DNA of 31,447 bases, taken from contig JAJYSI010000003.1 of the NCBI GenBank assembly GCA_021793635.1, forward strand, positions 1-31,447. Reading direction: 5' to 3'. Under the pieces are notes generated by a model. The model had not been told where the DNA came from and searched no databases. It saw nothing but the letters and a program-made list of their open reading frames with translations. The translations under genes and the position numbers were made by a program. Shown here one piece after another: positions 25,041 to 31,447 of this stretch. Source of the DNA: Bacteroidota bacterium (lineage in GTDB: Bacteria > Bacteroidota > Ignavibacteria > Ignavibacteriales > Ignavibacteriaceae). Each line of letters opens with the position of its first letter. The first letter of the stretch is position 1.

Positions 25041-25512
25041 TACTCAAACAGAAACAAAAGAATTGATTCTAACCCGTATTTTCAATGCGCCGCGGGAACT
25101 TGTGTTCAAAGCCTGGACCGATCCGAAAATGATGGCAAAGTGGTGGGGACCAAAAGGCGTGTCCAATCCGATATGCGAGATAGATGCAAAGGTCGGCGGT
25201 AAAATCCATATTGTTATGTTGGCAGGCAAAGAGTTAGGACCGTTTGCCGGGCAGCGTTGGCCAATGAATGGAACTTTCCAAGAGATAAAGCCGCCTGAGC
25301 GTTTGGTCTTTGTAAATCAGGCGGTTGATGAAAATGATAATCTCCTCATCGACGGACTCACGACAGTAACATTTGAAGAAGAGAACGGTAAAACAAAAAT
25401 GATTATGAAGACAATTGCAAAAGGCATTTCTGCTCAGTCACCTAAAATGCTTGAAGGAATGGAGGCAGGCTGGAGTCAGTCGTTCGATAAACTTGCAGAT
25501 AGTTTAAAATGA
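25024..25512 (+). CDS. SRPBCC (AHSA1) family protein
   Basis: A 162-residue START/Bet v1-fold protein of the Aha1-C (PF08327) type. The N-terminal ELILTRIFNAPRELVFKAWTDP (about 12-33), then KWWGPKG (about 38-44), MNGTFQEIKPPERLVF (about 80-95), TTVTFEEENGKTKMIM (about 110-125) and the C-terminal GMEAGWSQSFDKLADSL match the group found next to ArsR repressors. The fold has a deep hydrophobic pocket for small ligands; the ligand is unknown. AAGGAG lies ahead of the ATG inside the ArsR coding sequence. A second family member, broken by one stop codon, follows 19 bases later. Confidence 0.92.
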   Translation: MSRKSDTQTETKELILTRIFNAPRELVFKAWTDPKMMAKWWGPKGVSNPICEIDAKVGGKIHIVMLAGKELGPFAGQRWPMNGTFQEIKPPERLVFVNQAVDENDNLLIDGLTTVTFEEENGKTKMIMKTIAKGISAQSPKMLEGMEAGWSQSFDKLADSLK

Positions 25513-25531
25513 TTTGAAAGGAAAAATCGGA

Positions 25532-25978
25532 ATGGAAAAGAAAAATGAGCCATTAGTAATCGAACGAATTTTCAATGCTTCAGTTTAAAAAGTCTGGAAT
25601 GCAGTTACCGACAATATCGAAATGAAGAAATGGTATTTTGATATTGCGGAATTCAAATTGGAAATCGGATTTGAATTCCGGTTTGTAGCCGGTAACAGCG
25701 AAAAGCAATGGCTGCACATTTGCAAGATAACCGAGATTGTTCAACAGAAGAAACTTACATACAGTTGGCGGTATGACGGCTATGCCGGTGTTTCTTATGT
25801 TACTTTTGAATTATTTCCTGAAGTAAGCATGACGAGACTTAAATTAACGCACTCAGATTTGGAAAGCTTTCCGCAAGATGTTCCGGAATTAAAGAAAGAA
25901 AATTTTGCTGAAGGCTGGAATTATATTGTCGACACTTCATTAAAGGAATATTTAGAAAGGAAAGAGAGTTTGTTATGA
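25532..25978 (+). pseudogene. Second SRPBCC (AHSA1) gene, interrupted by one in-frame stop
   Basis: The frame opens at ATG 25532 behind AAAGGA and gives LVIERIFNASV, then TAA (25586-25588, codon 19), then continues in the same frame with KVWNAVTDNIEMKKWYFDI to the end at 25978. The stop falls where homologues read V-E-KVW, so a single GAA-to-TAA change explains it. The remaining 118-codon part (Met at 25622) has TYSWRYDGYAG, VTFELFPE, LKLTHSDLESFP and the C-terminal EGWNYIVDTSLKEYL, all intact. Either a recent nonsense mutation or a sequence error. Restart at 25622 would lose the first strand and helix of the fold. Its TGA overlaps the next ATG. Confidence 0.85.
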
Positions 25979-26532
25979 GAAAATTAATTTATGAATGTAA
26001 TGTTTCGCTTGACGGTTTTGCCGACCACACAGCTGCCGGGGTTGTTGATGATGAGCTGCACTATTTTTTCAGCGGCTTGCTTAATGAAACCGATATCGAA
26101 CTTTTCGGGCGGGTAACATACCAGTTGATGGAAAGTTATTGGCCTTTCGCACATGAGGATCCAAAGGCAAATAGCGGTATGCTTAAATTTGCAGACAAGT
26201 TCAATGCTATTCCGAAGATTGTATTTTCTAATAGTCTTCAGAAAGCAGATTGGAATAACACAAAATTAATTAAGGGAGACGCTGTTGAAGAAGTAAAGAA
26301 ACTGAAACAGCAGCCGGGAAAAAATATTTCGATCGGCGGCATTCATCTTGCATCAACACTTATGAATGCCGGACTAATTGATGAGTACTGGATTTTAATT
26401 CATCCGGTGATTGTTGGAAAAGGAAGACGATTATTTGAAGAGAAAAAAGAAAGACAAATTCTTAAATTGGTTGAGACCAAAAAATTAAAATCCGGAGTTG
26501 TTGCGCTGCATTACCTGTCTGTTAAAAAATAA
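25975..26532 (+). CDS. Dihydrofolate reductase-like (RibD C-terminal) family protein
   Basis: A 185-residue DHFR-like/RibD_C protein, paralogue of the one at 22831. Signatures are IYECNVSLDGFADH (about 4-17), DIELFGRVTYQLMESYWP (about 41-58), IPKIVFSNSLQKADWNNTKL (about 80-99), KQQPGKNISIGGIHLASTL (about 112-130), LIDEYWILIHPVIVGKGRRLF (about 135-155) and the final strand VVALHYLS. It is predicted to bind NADPH; substrate unknown. The ATG overlaps the stop of the interrupted SRPBCC gene (ATGA), and AAAGGAAAGAG lies upstream, so its translation may be coupled to that reading frame and could be affected by the stop there. Confidence 0.92.
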   Translation: MRKLIYECNVSLDGFADHTAAGVVDDELHYFFSGLLNETDIELFGRVTYQLMESYWPFAHEDPKANSGMLKFADKFNAIPKIVFSNSLQKADWNNTKLIKGDAVEEVKKLKQQPGKNISIGGIHLASTLMNAGLIDEYWILIHPVIVGKGRRLFEEKKERQILKLVETKKLKSGVVALHYLSVKK

Positions 26533-26553
26533 TTTAGAAAAGGAAATGTTATT

Positions 26554-27042
26554 ATGAGAGTAAATAAAAAAGTGAATACGCTATTGCTTGGTAATAATGA
26601 TGCGCTTTTAAGTTCCGAAATATTATTGCTTCGCCTGACAATTGGGATACTTTTATTCATTGTCGGCTCCGGTAAAGTATTTGGATGGTTCGGCGGCTAC
26701 GGTCTAAATACTACAATTCAATTTTATATTAAGATGGGAATTGCAGTGCCGCTTGCATATCTGAGCTGTTTTACTGAGTTCTTAGGAGTCTTGCTGCTTG
26801 CGTTCGGATTGTTTACGCGACCAGCCGCTGTTGCGGTTGTAATCAATATGACGGTAGCGACAATTACAATGCTGCCTGGAGGCTTTTTCGGTTCAAGCGG
26901 TCCGGGCGCTTCTTACCCGTTTGTCTTTTTAATTATCGCAATATCAATACTGCTTTTTGGTCCGATGAAGTTAAGCTTAGATTACTTGATATTTCATCAA
27001 CTGAATGCCGAAGGGAAATTGCTAACCGTATCTGAACAGTAA
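26554..27042 (+). CDS. DoxX family membrane protein
   Basis: A 162-residue DoxX protein with four hydrophobic helices. The family's ILLLRLTIGILLFIVGSGKV (about 23-42) is followed by the extramembrane GWFGGYGLNTTIQFY (about 44-58), AYLSCFTEFLGVLLLAFGLFTRPAA (about 69-93) with the conserved Glu and LFTRPAA, and a glycine-rich loop FFGSSGPGASYPF (about 112-124). This is the classical DoxX type, distinct from the shorter protein at 23948. AAAAGGAAA lies ahead of the ATG. It is the last gene of the ArsR-led set and is followed by an inverted repeat that includes its stop codon. Confidence 0.92.
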   Translation: MRVNKKVNTLLLGNNDALLSSEILLLRLTIGILLFIVGSGKVFGWFGGYGLNTTIQFYIKMGIAVPLAYLSCFTEFLGVLLLAFGLFTRPAAVAVVINMTVATITMLPGGFFGSSGPGASYPFVFLIIAISILLFGPMKLSLDYLIFHQLNAEGKLLTVSEQ

Positions 27043-27078
27043 GTTTTCATTTTTTGTTTACCTTTTAATGAAAACTTA
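27040..27078 (+). terminator. Inverted repeat at the end of the ArsR-DoxX gene set
   Basis: TAAGTTTTCATT (27040-27051, beginning with the doxX stop codon) and its exact 12-base complement (27067-27078) around a 15-base T-rich loop. No T-run follows the stem, so it may be a transcript-end stabiliser rather than a textbook terminator. Confidence 0.45.
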
Positions 27079-27194
27079 GGGAATCTATTTTGAAAAAACA
27101 TACCGTGAAGAAAAAGTAATAGGTAAAAATCTTTTTATTGCGAATTTTATTTTAAATTCATTAAGCTTCAATTTCAAAGCAAGCACAAATATTT

Positions 27195-28241
27195 TCATGC
27201 CGCAGCTCCGGGATTATTAATACGGCTTACTGCAAAGTTCAAGTTATCATAAGTCTTAAAATTTCTTTTAATCCATTCTACTATGAAAGGATTTATCGTC
27301 GAATTATTTACGTCGATGACCAATCTAATCTCATTGCAACTATAAAGCTTAAATCTTTTTGTTGCTTCAACAAGTACGCCGGTAAAAGCCGAATCCAGAT
27401 AAGTGATCTGACTTAAGTCAATTAAAACATTTTTAGGATTTTGAGATATTATCGGGAAAAGAAAATCACGAAAAGCTACAGCTTCCTTTTGATTTGCAGC
27501 ATTCTTGTTTACTATAATTAAAGTCAAATCACCGAAATTAAAATTCTCAAAGTCTTTTAGTTCATCCCGATTTATTGAGAATGGATCGACAGGAACTTGT
27601 ACCTCCGGAGACGATTCTCTCAATGAACTGGAAGATGATTTAAAATTGATTTCTACTTTATTCGGATTAACAAACCTAAAGCCGCTTTGCATTAAATCAT
27701 CCAGGCTTAAGGAAATTTCATTTGGTATAAAGGCATTATTAGACAAAGTGCCTTCAGTAAAATTCCAATCTTCTTCTCTTTTTGCTAAAGTAGAAACTTC
27801 TTTCATGCTGATAGCGTCGAGTACTTTAAGTAATTCATTATAATCAAGCGGCTTCGATAAAAACTTTTCTGCGCCGAGGTCCATTGCTTCTCTCATAAAG
27901 AAGCTAAGCGAATAACTGCTCATGTATACAAACTTGGAATGAATGAAACTTTTGTACCTGTTTAATTCCCGCTGAATATTAAAACCGTCAACATCAGGCA
28001 GACATACTTCAGTAAGAATTATATCCGGCTTATGAATTATCGAATTATAAATTCCATTGCATCCGCTGCTGGAATGAAAGACTTCATAGTTATTGCATTC
28101 TAAAAAAGTTTTTATCTTTCCGGCATAGAAACTATCGCTGTCGATAATTAAGACTTTTGTTTTTTGTATAGTCTTGCTCGTAGGAAGGAAGTTTAATCGT
28201 TCACTTTCAGTATTGTAAGTAGTACCGGTGTAATCAGACAT
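27195..28241 (-). CDS. Degenerate receiver domain fused to a STAS domain
   Basis: A 348-residue cytosolic signalling protein. It starts at ATG 28241 directly behind GGAGAGAGGAAA; the frame is open further upstream but without a better site. The receiver domain (about 28-145) has the acidic pair in IIDSD (34-36), Ser108 and Lys130 in FLSKPLD, but the phosphoacceptor Asp of PDIILLD is Glu78 (PDIILTEVCLPDVDGF), so phosphorylation in the usual way is not expected and the domain may be locked in an active-like state. A linker (about 150-235) follows. The C-terminal STAS domain (about 237-340) has NVLIDLSQITYLDSAFTGVL with Asp283-Ser284, the SpoIIAA-like phosphorylation position. Context suggests a partner-switch regulator. 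It is intact and separate from the ArsR gene set, which it faces. Confidence 0.85.
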   Translation of the reverse strand: MSDYTGTTYNTESERLNFLPTSKTIQKTKVLIIDSDSFYAGKIKTFLECNNYEVFHSSSGCNGIYNSIIHKPDIILTEVCLPDVDGFNIQRELNRYKSFIHSKFVYMSSYSLSFFMREAMDLGAEKFLSKPLDYNELLKVLDAISMKEVSTLAKREEDWNFTEGTLSNNAFIPNEISLSLDDLMQSGFRFVNPNKVEINFKSSSSSLRESSPEVQVPVDPFSINRDELKDFENFNFGDLTLIIVNKNAANQKEAVAFRDFLFPIISQNPKNVLIDLSQITYLDSAFTGVLVEATKRFKLYSCNEIRLVIDVNNSTINPFIVEWIKRNFKTYDNLNFAVSRINNPGAAA

Positions 28242-28588
28242 TTTCCTCTCTCCAAATAATTTTTGATTATTGTAACTACAGTTGATGCTGAACTGTCTAT
28301 TCAAGAGGCGTGCCGATTCATTTATGAATTGTTTTTTAATGAATTTAAGCTTTAGAAAAGTTTTTCCGGTAAAATATTGTTACTTAAAAACTCACTTCCT
28401 TTTTTTTATGACCACAATATATTTTGTTTTGAGCATTTTGTTTACATTATAATAAAATATAATGACGATAAGATATACGGTGAGAATTATATTCCCAGCG
28501 CTCATGTTCAAAAAAATAATTTGATTGAAGTGGTTATTGATTTGAAATTGATGGCATTTCGAAAATATTGAAATGCCATCTGGAAGAT
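28242..28588. other. Intergenic region with a terminator-like hairpin
   Basis: 347 bases between two minus-strand genes. At its high-coordinate end lies the hairpin at 28550-28580; next to the low end is the ribosome site of the receiver-STAS gene. The 64-codon plus-strand frame inside is AT-rich with no ribosome site or recognisable similarity. I see no promoter with confidence. Confidence 0.4.
28550..28580 (-). terminator. Hairpin after the M24 peptidase gene
   Basis: GATGGCATTTC (28550-28560) and its exact complement (28570-28580) form an 11-base stem with a 9-base loop, eight bases past the stop of the minus-strand peptidase gene. On that strand only AATTTCAAATC follows, a weak T-tract, so termination efficiency is uncertain. 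Confidence 0.5.
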
Positions 28589-29779
28589 TTATTTAAGTAT
28601 AGGGATAATTTCTTTTTGTCTTTCACCGCCGGTTGCTATTACTTCTCCGTTAGGTTTTATAAAGACATCAATTTCGGATCTGACTCCGAATTCAGGTAAA
28701 TAAATGCCGGGTTCAATAGAAAAAGAAGTTAATGGAAGCAGTAGTCTTTCATCTTTAGTTTCGTAGTCATCCATATGCGCGCCGCTTCCGTGAAGATCAG
28801 TAGTTATTGAATGACCGGTGCGATGGAAGAAATAATCTCCGTAACCGGCTTTTGTAATTACACCTCTTGCAGCGTCATCAACTTCGTAGCCGCGAATTTC
28901 TTTTTTCTCTTTGAATCTTGAGGATACCAAGTTAAATGCAGTGTCACGCGCTTCAGCAACTATTTTAAATATCTTAACATATTTTTCCGGTACAGAATCA
29001 CCCATATAACCTGTCCAGGTTATATCAGCCCAAACGCCATTCGCCTTTTTTTGTTTAGCCCAAAGATCGATAAGTACAAAGTCACCGCGCTTTATTTCTT
29101 TATGATTATTCTCATCCGGTGCATAATGAGGATTACCGCTGTTTTGGTTTACACCGACAATAATGGGCGGTTCGGTTTCATATCCGGCGTCGGAAATTTT
29201 CTCTTCAATAAATTTCTGTACTTCAAATTCATTAAGAGTAATGCCGGATAAAGTTTTTTGTTTTATAAAACTAAAAGTTTCATGAGCAATTTCGGTTAAT
29301 CTATCTGCAACCGGAATGTACTCTTTATATTGCTCGTCAGTCCAAACTGCATCAAATAACGAAATTAAATTTCCGCTGGTAACAACATCTACTCCGTAAG
29401 ATTTAATTTGTTCAAAAGTTCCTGCATCGATCTTAGAGACATACGGAATTGCATTTAAAGGAGAATATTCCATTGCAATTATTTTTACGCCTTTCAATGT
29501 TTCTTTAAGATGATTAGAGAGCGATGCATGGCTGGAATATTTCAATTGCTTTCCGGGCAGATGATCAAGATGAAAAGCTTCAATTGCATTTACTATCTTG
29601 ACAGGTGTTCCTTCCTTCGGAATAAAATAATAAAACCGTCTTGTAAGATGGCTTTCTTTTGGGATGTCTAAAATATTCTGAGCAATTTCATTCGATTTTC
29701 TAAAATCATATAACAGCCAGGCATCAAGTTTCATTTGTTTTAGAAAGGGCTGAATTTTATTCAGATCAAATTTACCCAT
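28589..29779 (-). CDS. M24 family metallopeptidase (Xaa-Pro peptidase type)
   Basis: A 396-residue two-domain protein of the pita-bread M24 family. The N-terminal creatinase-like domain (about 1-165) is followed by the catalytic domain (about 170-396). Metal ligands are visible in order: Asp in FVLIDLW (about 236), Asp in WADITWTG (about 251), His in HRTGHSIT (about 322), Glu in SIEPGIYLPEFG (about 355) and Glu in VRSEIDVFI (about 367). The extra His in DLHGSGAH is typical of aminopeptidase P/prolidase relatives. The likely job is removal of N-terminal residues before proline or cleavage of X-Pro dipeptides in the cytosol; the exact specificity is not readable. GGAG lies upstream of the ATG. 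It is divergent from the phosphorylase gene. Confidence 0.92.
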   Translation of the reverse strand: MGKFDLNKIQPFLKQMKLDAWLLYDFRKSNEIAQNILDIPKESHLTRRFYYFIPKEGTPVKIVNAIEAFHLDHLPGKQLKYSSHASLSNHLKETLKGVKIIAMEYSPLNAIPYVSKIDAGTFEQIKSYGVDVVTSGNLISLFDAVWTDEQYKEYIPVADRLTEIAHETFSFIKQKTLSGITLNEFEVQKFIEEKISDAGYETEPPIIVGVNQNSGNPHYAPDENNHKEIKRGDFVLIDLWAKQKKANGVWADITWTGYMGDSVPEKYVKIFKIVAEARDTAFNLVSSRFKEKKEIRGYEVDDAARGVITKAGYGDYFFHRTGHSITTDLHGSGAHMDDYETKDERLLLPLTSFSIEPGIYLPEFGVRSEIDVFIKPNGEVIATGGERQKEIIPILK

Positions 29780-30171
29780 GTTAAACTCCAGTATGTTGTT
29801 GAAATCTATTATTGATTGAAATTTAAGATTAATAATTTATAATCGAAAATGAAATATCTTTGCGTATGATTAAAATATCTTTATTGCGAATGGATAGAGC
29901 AGATAACTTTTTCATAAAAAAATCTAGATAGAATTTTGGAGTATGGAATTTGAGGCTAACAAATACTACCTATTCGGGTAGGTGAATAGTTTTGGTATCT
30001 GATAAAAAGTTAGTAAAACCAACAGCTTATCAATTTCATGAGTGAAATAATCTGAATAAAAACACCATACGTTTTATTTTTTGATAAATATTTCTTTCAC
30101 TATATTATAAATCTTAAATTTTAAAAGAGTAGAAAAACCAGGTAAAATTTCCAGAATATTTTGAGGAATTC
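29780..30171. other. Divergent promoter region between peptidase and phosphorylase genes
   Basis: 392 AT-rich bases. Supported content: the sigma70-like promoter at 30081-30108 and a small palindrome ACCTA-TTCGGG-TAGGT (29968-29983) followed at once by TAGTTTTG (29987-29994), a -7-like box without a properly spaced -33. No gene or RNA is seen. Confidence 0.45.
30081..30108 (+). promoter_or_regulatory. Candidate glgP promoter
   Basis: TTGATA (30081-30086), 16 bases, TATTAT (30103-30108); each matches the sigma70 hexamers at five of six positions. Transcription would begin near 30115, about 57 bases before the phosphorylase start, which has GAGGA (30163-30167) as ribosome site. Confidence 0.4.
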
Positions 30172-31447
30172 ATGTATAAATTTTTAGGAACCTATCATGT
30201 CGTTCCATCGCTTCCGGAAAATTTAGAGAAGCTGAGAGAAGTATCTTATAATTTGCATTGGACATGGAACCAGGATGCCAGAGAACTGTTCCGAAGGCTT
30301 CACATGGAATTATGGGAAGATACAAATCATAACCCCGTTATGATGCTCGGAAGGATCGCCCAGGAACGCCTGAATGAGGTATCGCACGACGATGGTTTTA
30401 TTGCGCATCTTGATAGAGTGCATTCTAAACTTCAAAATTATCTAAATGAAAAAACATGGTACCAGAGAAATTATAATTATTCCGACGACATAAACATAAT
30501 TTATTTTTCCGCGGAGTTTGGTTTAACCGAATGCCTTCAAACATATTCAGGAGGATTAGGAGTACTTGCCGGTGACCATCTAAAAGCATCGAGTGATCTT
30601 GGAATACCGATTATTGGTGTTGGTCTCTTATATAAAGAAGGCTACTTCCAGCAGTATCTTAACTCCGATGGATGGCAGCATGAACGTTATGAAATAAATG
30701 ATTTTGATAATCTGCCGATGAAGCTTGTTCGTAACGATAAGAACGAACCTTTAGTCAACTCTGTTAATTTAGCCGGAAGGACAGTGTATTTTCAAGTCTG
30801 GAAAATTCAGGTTGGGCGAATTCCATTATATCTGCTTGACACAAATACGCCTTTGAATAATGAGGCAGACCGGAAGATTACAGAAACGCTTTACGGCGGA
30901 AATGTTGAAACAAGAATCCAACAGGAAATTATTTTAGGCATTGGCGGCATTCGGACGATTCATTCACTAGGCATAAAGCCAATGGTATGTCATATGAACG
31001 AAGGTCATTCTGCCTTTATGGCGCTTGAGAGAACAAGACATTTAATCCAGAACGAGGGATTGACTTTTAAGGAAGCAAAACAGGTTGGATTTTATTCTAA
31101 TATATTTACAACGCATACTCCTGTGCCTGCCGGTATAGATGTCTTTTCAAATGAGCTTGTTGAAAAATATTTTGGGAACTATTATCGTAATGAACTTTTA
31201 ATTTCGGATAAGGAATTTTATTCACTTGGAAATATATATAAGACGAGCGAGTCCAACGTTTTTAATATGGCTCACCTTGCAATGAACACCGCCGGATTTA
31301 TTAACGGTGTAAGCAAGCTCCACGGCGAAGTTTCCAAAAAGATGTGGGTATCCGGCTACAAAAATGTTCCGTTTAATGAAATCCCGATTGGCTACGTAAC
31401 AAACGGCGTCCACATGCGTTCCCATATATCGCATGAAATGGAAGATC
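30172..31447 (+). CDS. glgP: Alpha-glucan (glycogen) phosphorylase, N-terminal part
   Basis: The frame is open from ATG 30172 to the window end: 425 codons, about half of the family's long form of roughly 850. It releases glucose 1-phosphate from storage glucan in the cytosol, using pyridoxal phosphate bound in the C-terminal half, which is outside the window. The N-terminal DUF3417-type segment (about 1-100; LREVSYNLHWTWNQDARELF near 21-40) marks the archaeal/Thermotoga-like GlgP subfamily. Then come IIYFSAEFGLTECLQTYSGG (about 104-123), LGVLAGDHLKASSDLGIP, the catalytic-site HMNEGHSAF (about 281-289), TTHTPVPAGID (about 314-324) and GYVTNGVHMRSH near the edge. Truncation is only by the window. 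Confidence 0.95.
   Translation, partial: MYKFLGTYHVVPSLPENLEKLREVSYNLHWTWNQDARELFRRLHMELWEDTNHNPVMMLGRIAQERLNEVSHDDGFIAHLDRVHSKLQNYLNEKTWYQRNYNYSDDINIIYFSAEFGLTECLQTYSGGLGVLAGDHLKASSDLGIPIIGVGLLYKEGYFQQYLNSDGWQHERYEINDFDNLPMKLVRNDKNEPLVNSVNLAGRTVYFQVWKIQVGRIPLYLLDTNTPLNNEADRKITETLYGGNVETRIQQEIILGIGGIRTIHSLGIKPMVCHMNEGHSAFMALERTRHLIQNEGLTFKEAKQVGFYSNIFTTHTPVPAGIDVFSNELVEKYFGNYYRNELLISDKEFYSLGNIYKTSESNVFNMAHLAMNTAGFINGVSKLHGEVSKKMWVSGYKNVPFNEIPIGYVTNGVHMRSHISHEMED

Noticed and set aside
18003..27042. Genomic island or mobile element bounded by insertion sequences
   Set aside because: The gene content is accessory, but I found no transposase, integrase, tRNA or terminal repeats, so mobility is not claimed.
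28377..28571. 64-codon plus-strand frame between the two minus-strand genes
   Set aside because: It is AT-rich, has no ribosome site, and its end overlaps the hairpin after the peptidase gene.

Overview
The window looks like chromosomal DNA from an AT-rich member of the FCB group, most likely Ignavibacteria (Ignavibacteriota/Chlorobi relatives). The main evidence is a large secreted protein ending in the type IX sorting-signal pattern QNYPNPFNPST that is so common in that class. Several candidate promoters also have the Bacteroidetes-like form TTTG-N18/19-TAnnTTTG rather than the classical -35/-10 form. The lineage is an inference; there is no rRNA or tRNA in the window.

Layout. 1-715: the tail of a broken type III restriction (Res) gene, which runs without a stop into a DUF5615 PIN-like toxin-type gene. 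722-6243: housekeeping genes: DNA polymerase I (minus), then Kup potassium transporter and a short-chain dehydrogenase (plus, probably one operon). 6471-13190: two large exported proteins: a cohesin/SdrD_B/T9SS-sorting protein with a clear intrinsic terminator, and an Asp-box (BNR/sortilin-like) propeller protein. 13336-17734: soluble transhydrogenase SthA (TTG start), a conserved hypothetical protein, and the tail-specific protease Prc (minus).

18003-27042 is an accessory region of small soluble-enzyme and stress genes: GlxA-type AraC regulator, DUF1697, a RelE/Phd toxin-antitoxin pair and a YdeI-like protein on the minus strand. On the plus strand follow a GyrI-like remnant, DUF1569, a double VOC protein, a DHFR/RibD-C-like reductase, a single VOC protein, DoxX, a broken second reductase, an ArsR repressor with a two-palindrome operator inside its own promoter, an SRPBCC/AHSA1 protein, a second SRPBCC gene with a single in-frame stop, a third reductase and a second DoxX. 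The same few families recur, three copies are broken, and two upstream regions are diverged copies of each other, so the region appears to grow and decay by duplication and deletion. If the window holds an undescribed system, the ArsR-controlled SRPBCC/SRPBCC/reductase/DoxX set (24651-27078) is the best candidate; its substrate cannot be read from sequence.

27195-31447: a degenerate receiver fused to a STAS domain (minus), an M24 Xaa-Pro-type peptidase (minus), and the first half of a GlgP-type alpha-glucan phosphorylase (plus) that runs off the window end. No CRISPR array, insertion sequence, prophage or RNA gene was seen.
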